Positions 46,427-56,894 of a stretch of 64,000 nucleotides of DNA are shown piece after piece. Each line of letters starts with the position of its first letter. The stretch's first letter is position 1. The stretch lies in the NCBI RefSeq assembly GCF_000004195.4, contig NC_030681.2, positions 26,612,982 to 26,676,981 of the forward strand. The letters run 5' to 3'. Origin of the DNA: Xenopus tropicalis (taxonomy: Eukaryota > Chordata > Amphibia > Anura > Pipidae). The position numbers and the translations under genes are program-made. The notes beneath the pieces were generated by a model that saw only the letters and a program-made list of their open reading frames with translations, did not search any database and was not told the origin of the DNA.

Positions 46427-46579
46427 AGCCAGTGGAACAAGGAAAAAAGGTGAACAGGCAGCTACAGCTGCCCCAGCAACTCCCAGTCTAGGGGGCCCTG
46501 CCAAAATGGTCCAAATTGGGCCCCACAGTTGAATAGATCTACCCCAGTTCTCTATACTGCATCTTCTTCCCCAGCCCAT
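45009..46579 (-). other. Repeat-encoded minus open frames, probably not a gene
   Basis: Two main overlapping frames (468 codons at 46415-45009, 495 codons at 46579-45092) encode the same 28-residue motif, MSSEHFMGHYVLRTFHG and continuing to TLCPPNISWDT, in different registers. The 495-codon frame has about 50 non-repeat residues before the array (MGWGRRCSIENWGRSIQLWG...). Strictly repeated codons, absence of any known family and the same peptide in every frame all say low-complexity DNA. A translated product cannot be ruled out, since each unit supplies ATG in frame. Confidence 0.3.
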
Positions 46580-47547
46580 TATTATGACTTTTCATCTTTT
46601 TTTTTCTTGACAATAGCAGATTTTTCTACTTTTTAAAGCTCCTTATGTTATTTTCTCCCACTTGCCTGGTACCCTTCTTATTCCCACTTCCCACTCATCT
46701 CTTCTTTTTTTCACCCTTATGAAAAGTGTTGACCGGCTGAAAGCCTGGCATTTGCAGTCTAAAACTGCTGGTATATCAGTAATTACTAAAAAACATTAGA
46801 TGATTGTATTTAGAAAAAGTACTTATGTATGTTTTACATACATTTTCTATTGTTGTTTAGAGTCTATTTAATGTGTGTGAGCAATACTGGAGACAAGAGG
46901 CTGTATACTGTAAAGGTGTTTATACAGAGGCAGACATTCATTGGTGGAAAGTAATTAGAATTAAGGGAAGCTTGCACACATTTGGTACTGACTTGGCATT
47001 TCTTGACCAAGTTGGCAGGCCATTGGCTTGTATGGGCCCATAACAACCATGGTGGCTCCTTATTAGATATTGATATGGTTGGGAAATTCCATATATTATT
47101 TGAAGAGTCAACAGTCATATTAGCCAAACTGGGACTACTTTAACTCCACTGAATATATAGAGAAGTGAAGCAAGAACATTGTTTTCTGGTGCAGTAGTCA
47201 TATCTCTTCCAGTACAGCCTCCTACGACACACCAACACCCTCTGTGAAGCTAGGGAACTTGACTGCTGTTTGTTTCCAGCCCACGGCTTGTAGTTCTTGC
47301 TGCTGCTGTCCTGATTAAGTGTTTTCTTACTCCTACACACTTACATGCACATTTAGATGTAAAATTCAGGCACAAACTTCAGAAATGGGTCCATTAGCAA
47401 AATGAAACCTGAAGAATGGGGGAAAGCAGCAAACTGACACTTGCACAGAAGTTTAGCCAATTTCCCTTCAGCTGTGGACACCTAGTATGAACTTTGTATA
47501 ATCCTTAACCTATATAGAACTTTCCTGAGGTTATACATCATTCACAT
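46427..47547. other. No gene seen
   Basis: 46427-46530 (CAGCTGCCCCAGCAACTCCC, AATTGGGCCCCACAG) has the look of an old element end. The rest is single-copy-like. The 87- and 66-codon minus frames have no motif. Confidence 0.35.
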
Positions 47548-47752
47548 CAGTCTCTGCCCCTGTGGACTTACAAACCCCCTCACATACACATTATGGTCGA
47601 ATGTTATCAGGAGCAATTAAGCTAACTGCATGGGTTTCCACAGGAGAACATGGTGAAACCCCACATAGCACATAAAAACTACTTGCATATAGTACCCTGA
47701 CTGGGATTGAACCCTTATCTTCAAGACAGTAATGCCAACTGCTGTGTTGTTG
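47548..47752 (-). mobile_element. V-domain SINE, most complete copy, minus strand
   Basis: On the minus strand it starts with a tRNA-related head whose B-box-like GGGTTCAATCCCAG sits at 47713-47700. It continues through CAGGGTACTATATGCAAGTA, a decayed central domain (ATGTTCTCCTGTGGAAACCC) and CATGCAGTTAGCTTAATTGC, to a GTCCACAGGGGCAGAGAC block. Organisation is tRNA head, V-type central domain, tail. It is not a functional tRNA gene. Confidence 0.7.
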
Positions 47753-48183
47753 GAACATCTGTCCACCTTCCCTCTAACCATCTATTACCTTCATGCATGC
47801 TCTTTGCACCATAAGGCTAATCCTACACTAATTAAGAACTGTTCCCAACTGCCCCTATGGAAGAAGGTGTATGAGTAAGTAATAGCAGTAGCTATACATG
47901 CATTAACATGCAGCACTGTCTAACACCGGATATGCTAGTACAATCACTACAGAAAAATAGACAATGAGCACTTTATTAACTCCAGGAGTGCCAGTAATAT
48001 CCCTGCAGAAAATTGATAATAATAACCCCAGGCATATCACTACGATCATTGCAAAAATGTATTATGAGCACATTAACCCCATCAGTGACAAAAAGATTAC
48101 TGCGGTAAAATAGATAATGAGCACTCCATTAACCTAAGGCATGCCAACAAGATCACTGCAGAAATGCAAGCTGCAACTGCCAC
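47753..48183. other. No gene; weak internal repetition
   Basis: Phrases such as ATCACTACAGAAAAATAGA, ATGAGCAC(T)...TTAAC and ATCACTGCAGAAATG recur at 60-70 base intervals between 47935 and 48165, a very old degenerate tandem repeat. Confidence 0.5.
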
Positions 48184-49135
48184 TGCGCTGCAGTGGGGAT
48201 AATAGCCTCTGGGAAGGGACTGTGGTATAGCAGGTATAGTAGGGAGAGATGGTGCCTATAGTAGCAGTGGGGGATAATAGCCTCTGGGAAGGGACTGGGG
48301 CTGTGGGATAGCAGGTATAGTAGGGAGAGATGGTGCCTATAGTAGCAGTGGGATAATAGCCTCTGGGAAGGGACTGTGGCTGTGGGATAGCAGGTATAGT
48401 AGGGAGAGATGGTGCCTATAGTAGCAGTGGGGGGATAATAGCCTCTGGGAAGGGACTGGGGCTGTGGGATAGCAGGTATAGTAGGGAGAGATGGTGCCTA
48501 TAGTAGCAGTGGGGGGATAATAGCCTCTGGGAAGGGACTGTGGCTGTGGGATAGCAGGTATAGTAAGGAGAGATGGTGCCTATAGTAGCAGTGGGGGGAT
48601 AATAGCCTCTGGGAAGGGACTGGGGCTGTGGGATAGCAGGTATAGTAGGGAGAGATGGTGCCTATAGTAGCAGTGGGATAATAGCCTCTGGGAAGGGACT
48701 GTGGCTGTGGGATAGCAGGTATAGTAGGGAGAGATGGTGCCTATAGTAGCAGTGGGGGGATAATAGCCTCTGGGAAGGGACTGTGGCTGTGGGATAGCAG
48801 GTATAGTAAGGAGAGATGGTGCCTATAGTAGCAGTGGGGGGATAATAGCCTCTGGGAAGGGACTGGGGCTGTGGGATAGCAGGTATAGTAGGGAGAGATG
48901 GTGCCTATAGTAGCAGTGGGGGGATAATAGCCTCTGGGAAGGGACTGGGGCTGTGGGATAGCAGGTATAGTAGGGAGAGATGGTGCCTATAGTAGCAGTG
49001 GGATAATAGCCTCTGGGAAGGGACTGTGGCTGTGGGATAGCAGGTATAGTAGGGAGAGATGGTGCCTATAGTAGCAGTGGGGGGATAATAGCCTCTGGGA
49101 AGGGACTGTGGCTGTGGGATAGCAGGAATAGTAGG
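48184..49135 (+). repeat. 79-82-bp G-rich minisatellite, about 12 units
   Basis: Unit: GATAATAGCCTCTGGGAAGG, GACTGKGGCTGTGGGATAGC, AGGTATAGTAGGGAGAGATG, GTGCCTATAGTAGCAGTGG plus a variable G run. Period differs (79 versus 82) because the G run before GATAATAG is 3, 5 or 6 long. Three unit types intermix: short G run with GTGG, long run with GGGG, and long run with GTGG plus TAAGG. The first and last units are truncated. A Pro/Tyr/Thr-rich minus frame at 48905-49234 is a by-product. Confidence 0.95.
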
Positions 49136-50049
49136 GAGTATTGTTAGGATAATAATCTCTGGGATAAAAAGTATTTGTTTTCTAAATATACAGGAAGTAA
49201 CAGGGTCCCACGTCACCCTGGGCCCTGCCACCACAAAACACAGTGCTGGAAAAGGTAAACAATATTTTGTTGTGGCACCAAAGCTTTAACCATTATTTCA
49301 TAGGAACTAATATTAGAAATTAGAAACAAGAGATGCAAACAAACACGACCCAGGCAATACTTGCCTTTCTAGCAGTAGACAGTTGTAAGATGACTTTTAA
49401 GCAAAATTAGCAATATTCAGGCTGACTCATGCGTGGATCAAAACTTGTCTTACATAATGGGCCCAAACTAATTACATTTCTGAAATTGTTGAGTCATTGT
49501 AAAAAGGAAAGCAGAGTAGAACTCTCAGTGCCCTGCAGTCAGTATGCAGGCTTCCCACTAACACACAGCACAATGTGCATCTCACCAGGAGAATCTTGCC
49601 TGCCTGTGTTTAGTATGACATGCTCATGGTATGAATTATACATATTATTATATGGGATCTGGTATTTGGAATGCTCAGGACCTTGGGATTCCATATAAGA
49701 GGGTACATATATGTCTGTGAGTGCAGTGAGTAAAGTGCAATTTCGAGTGCAATTGCCATGGTTTTTTCCCCCCATAATGCAGCATTTTTCCCAGAATTGC
49801 AGGGTCATTGTGGTTGCAAAGGGGTGATGCTCTTGGCACAATTATGCTGCGCCTATTGCAATTGCGGCTGGAGTATGTATTGTTTTGCAAATTGGATGCA
49901 ATTGTCTGGACGGCCCCGAGTGTCATTTGCGATGTTCGGCATGTGAGTCACATCTGCACCCCATTTTTAGGTGCAAAGTGTTCTGTGCCTCTTGATAAAA
50001 TTGGTTTTAGATCTGTCACCATAAAGATCAAGGTAGTGTTTCATTATTA
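49136..50049. other. No gene; trace of an old MITE at 49640-49710
   Basis: TATGGGATCTGGTATTTGGAATGCTCAGGACC is a decayed piece of the TACAGGTATGGGATCC family arm. Overlapping frames at 49429-50050 on both strands have no motif. Confidence 0.4.
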
Positions 50050-50286
50050 AAGGTATGAAATCCATTATCCAGAAAGCTCCAAATTACAGAAAACCTGTCT
50101 CCCATAGACTTCATTTCAATCAAATAGATTTTAAAAACTGATTCCCTTTTTCTCTGTAATAATAAAACAGTACCTTGTAAAATAAAATAAGAATTGTTTG
50201 CTTAAATAGGCTCTATGGCAAATGGCAGTCCCAAATTTCAGAGCTTTCTGTATAATGGGCTTCCGGTTAATAGATTCCCATACCTA
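50050..50286 (-). mobile_element. TACAGGTATGGGATCC-type MITE, truncated inside
   Basis: AGGTATGAAATCCATTATCC with AGAAAGCTCCAAATTACAG on the left, GGCTTCCGGTTAATAGATTC on the right. Both ends resemble the same arm type, so the opposite arm may have been replaced, leaving a 237-base palindrome. Confidence 0.7.
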
Positions 50287-51566
50287 TATAAAATATGCAG
50301 AATCCATAATTGACATTTCAACTGCATTAGCATTTATTAATCAGGGACATACAGCACGCAAAGGCAGGATGAGTTGTACTGGTTAATGTAGCATGCAGAA
50401 AGCCAGTAAAGCTGAAATCTTGCTGTATTCTGCCTATTTCTAACCAGTACAGTTAGTGCAATATTAATCCTATCATGGGGGAATATGCAGACTCACCTAA
50501 ATAAACAAACTTTGTTATATAAACATTTACACAGTACACCACAAAAGCCTGAACTTGTAGAACTGAAATGCTGCAAGTAAATAGATGTATTTCTCCAAAC
50601 CCATTTCTCCTAGATTGTGGGTATAAACATCACAGAAATTGTTTGCAATAGGCAGCTTGAAGGTCATAATGACCAAAATCATTCATTTGCTAAGCCTGTG
50701 TTTTAATATTCTCAGGGGCATACATATTTCTGTACATTGTTGTACCTGAAGTAGAACTAGAGCTAAATCAAACCTATGTATGTTACGTATTTTGAAAACA
50801 TTTGTTTTCAGAGGGAGTGATGACAAACTGCGGTGGATTTAAAATTGAACTGTATCTATCAGCCCCAGGTTAAAAACTGCCTTACGATGGAAGTTCACAT
50901 TTCTCATTATCTACTTTTTCTGTATTGTGCCCTGGTTCCCCCTTAACCACCCTAGATTCACCCCTTGTAGATGCTCAATACCCTTTTTGACTAAAGAACA
51001 GTTTCCAGAGAAAAAGGGGGTGCTGGTGTTGTAGTTCCTTAACTGGTGGTACAGCTTCCATATTCTTTATAAACAGGAGCAGTGTGCAGTCAAGGAGACA
51101 CCAACTAGTGAGAGGCTATGGACTAGATATGGAGGTATGGTGGTCTATAAATTAAGTTAATGTATCTTTTATTTTATAACTCATGTAGGGAAGCGCCATA
51201 GAACCCATACTGCTGCCCACCAATACAGTTGTGAAGTGCATTCACAAGAGTTTTTTTATTGGTAGATCCGAACATATTTAGTGATTGGGTACTCCTGCTA
51301 GGTTCTGTACCCTAGGGCAGTACCTTTACCACCATGATTGGGGCCTTGGTCATCTCTATAAGAGATACAATCATACACTACTCTGCACTGGCTAGTAAAT
51401 TGTGGCCTCTTTGTCTAGAACCTTACATCCGTACCAAGTTAGGTAAATATCACCAGGTTTAGGAACCCAAAGGGAAGAAACCTAGATTCTATAATCCTGA
51501 CATTTAATATATAACTAAAACTGAGGATATTTTAAAACTGTACTAAATGTATATATGTATGTATAT
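50287..51566. other. No gene seen; about 1.3 kb
   Basis: AT-rich and apparently single copy. No exon-like feature that I can support. Confidence 0.35.
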
Positions 51567-51625
51567 CTTTATTTATAAAGCGCTACTTATGTACGCATCG
51601 CTGTACCTAAATAGGGCAGGACTTT
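51567..51625 (-). mobile_element. SINE 3' tail fragment, minus strand
   Basis: CTTTATTTATAAAGCGCTAC followed by TTATGTACGCATCGCTGTAC is the tail of the same subfamily as the copy at 826-1038. Confidence 0.5.
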
Positions 51626-52047
51626 CTAAAACAGAAATGACAGATATTTCTGCAGATATTATTCATTGTCACGCGCAGAAGAACAACTTCTTCAGCAAAT
51701 TAGCCAAGATCGAAGCAGGTATAATCGAATGAGCATTGGAAAGTTGGGTCCATTACTAAGCCAGCCAGCCAACTACAGTCCATGTTAGCTGCACTGCACA
51801 GTAGTTAGGGTTCAGGGAAGTGTGATAACTGCATTTTGACTTATATAAATCACCTGATGATGGGTTAACATTATCTATAACAATTCTAGTTTAATCATAC
51901 CATATCTATATATCTAACCCAAATGTTGCATTTGGAGATGAGCCATTAATGCTTTCATATAAACACATTGTCAGAATTACAAGAATACAGTTCTATATAA
52001 ATAGGAAACCTCTGCAGCTGGTATATAAATTGGGAAAAATACATTCA
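51626..52047. other. No gene seen
   Basis: The first part may be further SINE body. I see nothing else. Confidence 0.3.
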
Positions 52048-52347
52048 TGCCAGACGTGGCGTTTGCCGTATATTTTCGGCAAGCTGAAAATCGCTCACCA
52101 AAAATAGCGCCATACGCCTCCTACCTGTGCCTGCACCCGAATGAATGGAATACGCTCGGTGCAGGCACATGTAGCCGTTATCCGCTGAAGATATGAAGTC
52201 TCACGTTTTTTGGTGGATATCGGCTACATGTGCCTGCACCTAAGCGTATTCTATTCATTCAGGTGCAGGCACAGGTAGGAGGCGGATGGCGCTAATTTCA
52301 GCTTGCTGACAATATACGCCAAACGCCACGTCTGGCATTAGCCTAAG
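52048..52347. mobile_element. Palindromic MITE, TGCCAGACGTGGCGTTTG ends
   Basis: TGCCAGACGTGGCGTTTGCC and its reverse complement-like GGCGTTTGGCGTATATTGTC partner at the right (AAACGCCACGTCTGGCATTA). Arms also mirror CCTGTGCCTGCACC/GGTGCAGGCACAGG and GGTGCAGGCACATGTAGCC/GGCTACATGTGCCTGCACC. Nearly a full-length palindrome of 300 bases. Confidence 0.9.
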
Positions 52348-52583
52348 CTCTAGTTTCAGGAACCCCCTAGGAACCCCCTAGTTTCAGGAACCAGGGACTT
52401 GCAATGTATTGCCCACTGTTCCTCCTGCTTCAGCCACAGGAGGCAGTCCGGTTAGAGCCTGACAGATATCATTACTTTTTCCCCTGTCACCGTTCCCTGG
52501 TAACTGCATCTAGCGCAAGACAATAGCCCAATTAATGGGTCTGCCTCCTCCAACAACCTGTGCTGGATCATTGTGCTATTGCC

Positions 52584-52838
52584 ATGAGTTTCCTGAGTAT
52601 CCTGTCCTAGTATCCTGTCCTAGTATCCTGTCTGAGTTTCCTGAGTATCCTGTCCTAATATCCTGAGCTTCCTGTCTGAGTATCCTGTCCAAGCTTCCTG
52701 TCCGAGTACCCTGTCTGAGTATCCAGTCCAAGCTTCCTGTCCAAGCTTCCTGTCCGAGTACCCTGTCTGAGTATCCAGTCCAAGTTTCCTGTCCGTGTAT
52801 CCTGTTCCAATATCCTGTCCAAATTTCCTGTCTAAGTA
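52584..52838 (+). repeat. 13-bp minisatellite (GAGTATCCTGTCC), about 19 units
   Basis: Variants GAGTATCCTGTCC, AAGCTTCCTGTCC, GAGTACCCTGTCT and GAGTATCCAGTCC each are 13 long. A three-unit block (AAGCTTCCTGTCC, GAGTACCCTGTCT, GAGTATCCAGTCC) appears twice, at 52691 and again after one further unit, so the array grew by multi-unit duplication. Confidence 0.9.
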
Positions 52839-52861
52839 TTCAGCGAAAATTTTCAGCTAAA

Positions 52862-52980
52862 AAATTTGTTGCGCAAATAATTCAAAAACTATCCAAAATA
52901 AGACCAGTTGAAAATTTGCTAAGAATAGGTCATTCTGTAACATACTAGAAATTAACCTGAAGGTGAACCACCTCTTTAAT
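52862..52980 (+). mobile_element. Kolobok-like element, right end only
   Basis: TTCAAAAACTATCCAAAATA...AGACCAGTTGAAAA, CATACTAGAAATTAACC and terminal AAGGTGAACCACCTCTTTAA. Matches the right part of 37868-38180. Confidence 0.65.
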
Positions 52981-53831
52981 AAATGTTGTATACCTTTAAA
53001 TACTAAAAATGAGCTTACCTTTGCTTAACGAATTGAGCTTTTTAAATGATGAATTCCTTGTATATTAAACCTGCCCACAACACTATGCTAGTATAAATGT
53101 TTAATTAGTAGCCCTCCTGATTTCTGGCAGCTAAGTAGATTTTACACCATGCAAGGATTTAAACAAGCAGTAGATGAAAGCTGCTGAGGCACAAACATAA
53201 AGCATACAGAACAGTTGTTCAGAGATTTGTCTATGGAAAATCCCAACATGAGCATGATATATTTTGGGCATTTAGAGACAGAGAGAACCATTTGAGCAGA
53301 TGGTGGAGAAATGGAATCATTTCACTTTTAATCTACCATTCACGTCCAGATCTGAACTCGTCAAAGCAAAGCTCAATAAGTCTCATCTGCAGGTTATCAG
53401 AGCTCTTATTGATTTCCTTTTTCCCTGTTAAACGTAACCTCCACTGTCTATTTTGATTCATTTTAACAGGAAGATATATCCAGGTTATTGATTCATTATT
53501 TTTTCATTTGCATTCCTTTAGTGAAGTGTGAGTGAGGGCAAATGCGATGGATATACCTCTCTGCTTTTCCTCACTATTCTTATACTTGTCTCACATACCT
53601 TGAGCAATAACGGGGCGGGGGGGTTGCGCCACCAGTGTCATATTGCAGGCAACAAAACATCTGTAATACTGTGTAATTGCCCCCCTCCCATGTAAATCAC
53701 AGAGGGAAATTACTCAAATTACATAATCACACAAAAATGCCTTCCAAGGCAAGATTTAATTTTAGTAATTAACCCACCACCACTTACATTGTAAGCAATG
53801 ACATGGCATTTTGGACATTTGTTGTCCTTGA
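52981..53831. other. No gene seen; possible conserved segment 53330-53540
   Basis: 53330-53540 is repeat-free with even composition (TCGTCAAAGCAAAGCTCAAT, CAGAGCTCTTATTGATTTCC). This is an impression only. A short G-run lies at 53609-53620. Confidence 0.3.
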
Positions 53832-54250
53832 TTAAAGTAACGCCAAAAATGAAAGTGTATTAAAGTATTTAAAATATAATGTACTGTTACCCTGCACTGG
53901 TAAAGTTGTGTATTTGCTAGAGAAACAGTACTATAGTTTATATAAATAAGCTGCTGTGTAGCCATGGGGACAGTCATTCAACCTGGAAAAAAGGAGAAAA
54001 GACACAGGTTACATAGCAGATAACAGATAAGCTCTGTAGAATATAATGGGGCTTTATCTGTTATCTGCTATGTGCCTGTGCCTTTTCTCCTTTGAATGGC
54101 TGCCCCCATGGCTACACAGCAGCTTTGTTTATATAAACTATAGTAGACTTTCTGAGGCAAACACACCAGCTGTACCAGCACAGGGCAACAGTACATAATA
54201 TCGTAATTATTTTTATACACTTTCATTTTTTGGTGTTACTGTTCCTTTAA
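53832..54250. mobile_element. Kolobok-type palindromic MITE with TTAA ends
   Basis: TTAAAGTAACGCCAAAAATG at the left and CATTTTTTGGTGTTACTGTT then CCTTTAA at the right. Arms mirror through CAGGTTACATAGCAGATAAC/GTTATCTGCTATGTGCCTG, AGCTGCTGTGTAGCCATGGGG and ACTATAGTTTATATAAA, so almost the whole 419 bases is one palindrome with a short spacer (TAAGCTCTGTAGAATATAAT). Confidence 0.9.
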
Positions 54251-54345
54251 CCATGGAGAGCAGAAACCCTGTCTGGTATTCCCCTAATCCTGCCTTTGAC
54301 TGTTGCCTGTAAACCCCCTATAAGTTACTCTATATCTTGTGTAAA

Positions 54346-54495
54346 CAGTGGTGTTACAGTGGCTTACAGACCCCAGGGCCCTACCTTTCAACTGGACCCC
54401 CTCTCCCATGCCATTAGCTAGCAGACCAGGAATTCTGATCACAGCAATGCAGGTCTCCCCGCAGCTCTTATGCTCCCCTGGTAGTTACACCACTG
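54346..54495. mobile_element. hAT-like element, CAGTGGTGTTAC ends
   Basis: CAGTGGTGTTACAGTGGC to GTAGTTACACCACTG. Inverted ends are clear, a target duplication is not. 150 bases, interior GGCCCTACC...GACCCC. Confidence 0.65.
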
Positions 54496-54552
54496 TTACA
54501 CCCTATACATTTCCCATAGCTTTATTAATGGCGAGGGAAACACCTCACAAAG

Positions 54553-54818
54553 ACACAAGGCAGTGGCTTAACTATAGAGGAAGCAGACCCGGCACTTATG
54601 GAGACCCAGACATTGAGGTCTGCTTCCCCTATAGTATAGAAATCCCCACTCCCTATCCACTTCCCTGGCTGGGAGCTAGTGGGGAATGCAGAACTGAGCA
54701 GGCAGGCGGGTGGGTAGTGAGGGGTGGGTAGAGGGGCTTGTGCACCGGTCACTGGGCCCCTCCAAAGATTTTTTTGCAGGGAAAAAGGGCAGCACATTGT
54801 TATGCCACTGGAACAAGG
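54553..54818. mobile_element. hAT-like element, CAGTGGCTTAAC ends, decayed 8-bp duplication
   Basis: Element 54561-54810 starts CAGTGGCTTAACTATAG and ends GTTATGCCACTG. The flanks ACACAAGG and GAACAAGG match at 6 of 8. An internal inverted pair GAGGAAGCAGACC/GGTCTGCTTCC is present. GGGCCCCTCCAAAG and TTTTTTTGCAGGG are shared with 5954-6010 in the other orientation. Confidence 0.75.
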
Positions 54819-55128
54819 ACTTCTTTTTAGGATGGGCTATTGCATTCATAGCAAGGTGCGTGTAACCAGGCACTAGAAACTGAAGGTATATAAGATAGTC
54901 ACCTACGGTAATTTCATATACAAATTTATTAAAAGAAACCTGATTTCAGCTAGGAGGGACTGTCCTTGAATTTAGTTTTGTGTACCCTTTATGAATCTTT
55001 TTTTAGGGTGGTCACCGTATGAACCATGTTATGCAGGGGAAGTCAGAGAGAAAAATCAACATTGATTTTATAAAAAAAAACAACCTGTTGATCACTGTAT
55101 TAGTATTAAGAAAATGTCCTTCCCTTAC

Positions 55129-55286
55129 ATTCCGCTCCTCAGCTGAGACGGGCAATTCTTGAACACTAGCACCATGGACAGGGCCATCTCCAATTCGCTG
55201 CTGCTGAGAAAGAACTCTTTTACATTTGTAGAATGGATTCTTCCATCCCAAAAAGCATGAAAGAAGCACATGGGCTAGGGCAGCTG
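55129..55286 (-). other. Exon-like segment, minus strand, unidentified
   Basis: On the minus strand TTGTCTTCCCCTACAG precedes 55286 and GGAAT/GTAAGG ends the segment at 55129, giving 158 bases with one open frame (AALAHVLLSCFLGWKNPFYK ... GDGPVHGASVQELPVSAEER). I do not recognise the peptide. The opposite strand also shows a good pyrimidine tract and CAG (55116-55141) and a CACCATGG start at 55171-55178, but only a 28-residue frame. Either strand could be chance. Confidence 0.25.
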
Positions 55287-55525
55287 CTGTAGGGGAAGAC
55301 AAGTGAATAGAATCAATATCATTGTAATGGTTTTAGCCATATATGAGATCTTTTATTACTTTGTTTATTTATACCAAGATCAATATGCAGGATCATGGTG
55401 ACTTGTGGTGTCTACGTTGTACTACTGGTAACAATGTGCTCTTTTTTTACTCTTCCCCTAAGGAAGTGGAGTTAGTCTGCTCGTTCTTTTGCACCATTTA
55501 AAATTGAAAATAAATATAATATTTC

Positions 55526-56147
55526 CTATTTTAGACTCCTTGGATACCCTACAAACAAACATGACAAATCAGTCTCTTTCTGTGTCTCATGAAAACTTTC
55601 TTCATCTGGTAATGGCAGCTGCCTATAAATCAATTTATCTGCATTGGATTTAAGAAAATTTCCATTCATTAGATAATATATTGTCTTATTTGAAAAATCT
55701 TTGCTTTCAGGAAGGATTAGAATTGGTAACCAAAACAATGAGACAAACCATTCAAAAAAACTTGATTGAAGTTTATTTGAATCTTTTGAAAGAAAAAGAA
55801 ACAACTAATATATAAATTCCTGAAACATGCTAAATAATAAATTCATTTTTGGTACACATAATTAGTACATCAATATTATATATATATATATTTTCATTTG
55901 AAGTAGATTTGACTTATATCTTATTTCTGTCATTATGTCAAGAAGAAAGATAGTTATTGATTTAGTTGCAGTTTTGGTATTTGCGCTAACCTTTTTTATT
56001 CTATAATATGTGAAATTTTCATGTTTATACAGTAATTGTATTAATACAGAATCATCTAGATGTCTGTGCTGATGACTTGCAATATTGACCGCTTGTTCAT
56101 ACTTAAATTCAATAAACAAACTTTGAAAGAAATCAAGGGACCCCATA
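55526..56147 (-). other. Two unidentified minus-strand open frames
   Basis: Frame one (56146-55862) reads MGSLDFFQSLFIEFKYEQAV...HRHLDDSVLIQLLYKHENF and has a TTTTGCAG just upstream of its ATG plus a possible AAAAAG/GTTAGC donor. Frame two (55804-55526) reads ...WFVSLFWLPILILPES...YRQLPLPDEESFHETQ and stops with PRSLK. Amino acid composition is more protein-like than in neighbouring frames, and a TTTCTTTTTCTTTCAAAAG tract precedes it. No family recognised. They may be exons, a gene remnant or chance. Confidence 0.2.
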
Positions 56148-56307
56148 CTGCAAAATAGGGCCCTCCCCCACAGGGCAGGTTCTAATTATTAACGTATGTG
56201 CGTATGTGCCATTCGGGAAGGGATTGGAAACAATGGGTACCCTCCTCCCCCTCAGTTCCGCTACAGGATTATAAAACAACTAAGGAAATGTTTCATTTTT
56301 TTTTAAT

Positions 56308-56894
56308 TTAAAGGGATTCTGTCATGATTTTTATGGGGTACTTTCTAAATTACACAGTTTACATAGCTAATAATTCACTCCACCATTTAAAATTTTATTC
56401 TTGAACCAACAAATGTATTTTTTTCAGCTGTAATATTGGTGTGTAGGCGCCATCTCAGTGCAGAGAGTCTGAGCTTTCAGATGTAGCCAGCGCTACACAT
56501 TATAACTGCTTTCAGGTAACCTATTGTTTCTCCTACTCCCATGTAACTGGAGGAGTCCCAAGCCGGACTTGGATTCCTTACTATTGAGTGCTATTCTGAT
56601 ACCGGGAGCTGCTATCTTGTTCCCTTCCCATTGTTCTGCTGATCGGCTTCGGGGGGGGGGGATATCACTCCAACTTGGGGCGCAGCAGTAAAGTGTGACT
56701 GAAGTTTATCAGAGCACAGGTCACATGGCTGTGGCACCCTGGGAAATGAAGAATATGGCTAGCCCAATGTGAAATTTCAAAATGAAATATAAAAAAATAT
56801 GTGTTTTTGAAAAATGGATTTCAATGCAGGATCCTGCTGGAGAAGCTAATGCTTTTTTTAAAACAACATGTTTTCCCATGACTGTATTCCTTAA
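56308..56894. mobile_element. Kolobok-type element with TTAA ends (AAAGGGATTCTGTCATG)
   Basis: TTAAAGGGATTCTGTCATGA at the left, CCCATGACTGTATTCCTTAA at the right, TTAA on both sides. 587 bases. A G-run of about 11 lies at 56650-56661. No coding capacity. Confidence 0.85.

Noticed and set aside
47548..47752. tRNA gene on the minus strand
   Set aside because: The B-box-like sequence belongs to a SINE head; no complete cloverleaf and the SINE central domain follows.
48905..49234. 109-codon Pro/Tyr/Thr-rich minus frame
   Set aside because: Translation of the 80-bp minisatellite; unit-length changes shift the register.
54525..54797. 90-codon minus frame with WIGSGDFYTIGEADLNVW
   Set aside because: Lies inside the hAT-like element 54561-54810 and has no transposase motif.
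55174..55260. 28-residue plus-strand frame with CACCATGG start
   Set aside because: Excellent start context but very short and without a clear donor; such a motif is expected by chance in 64 kb.
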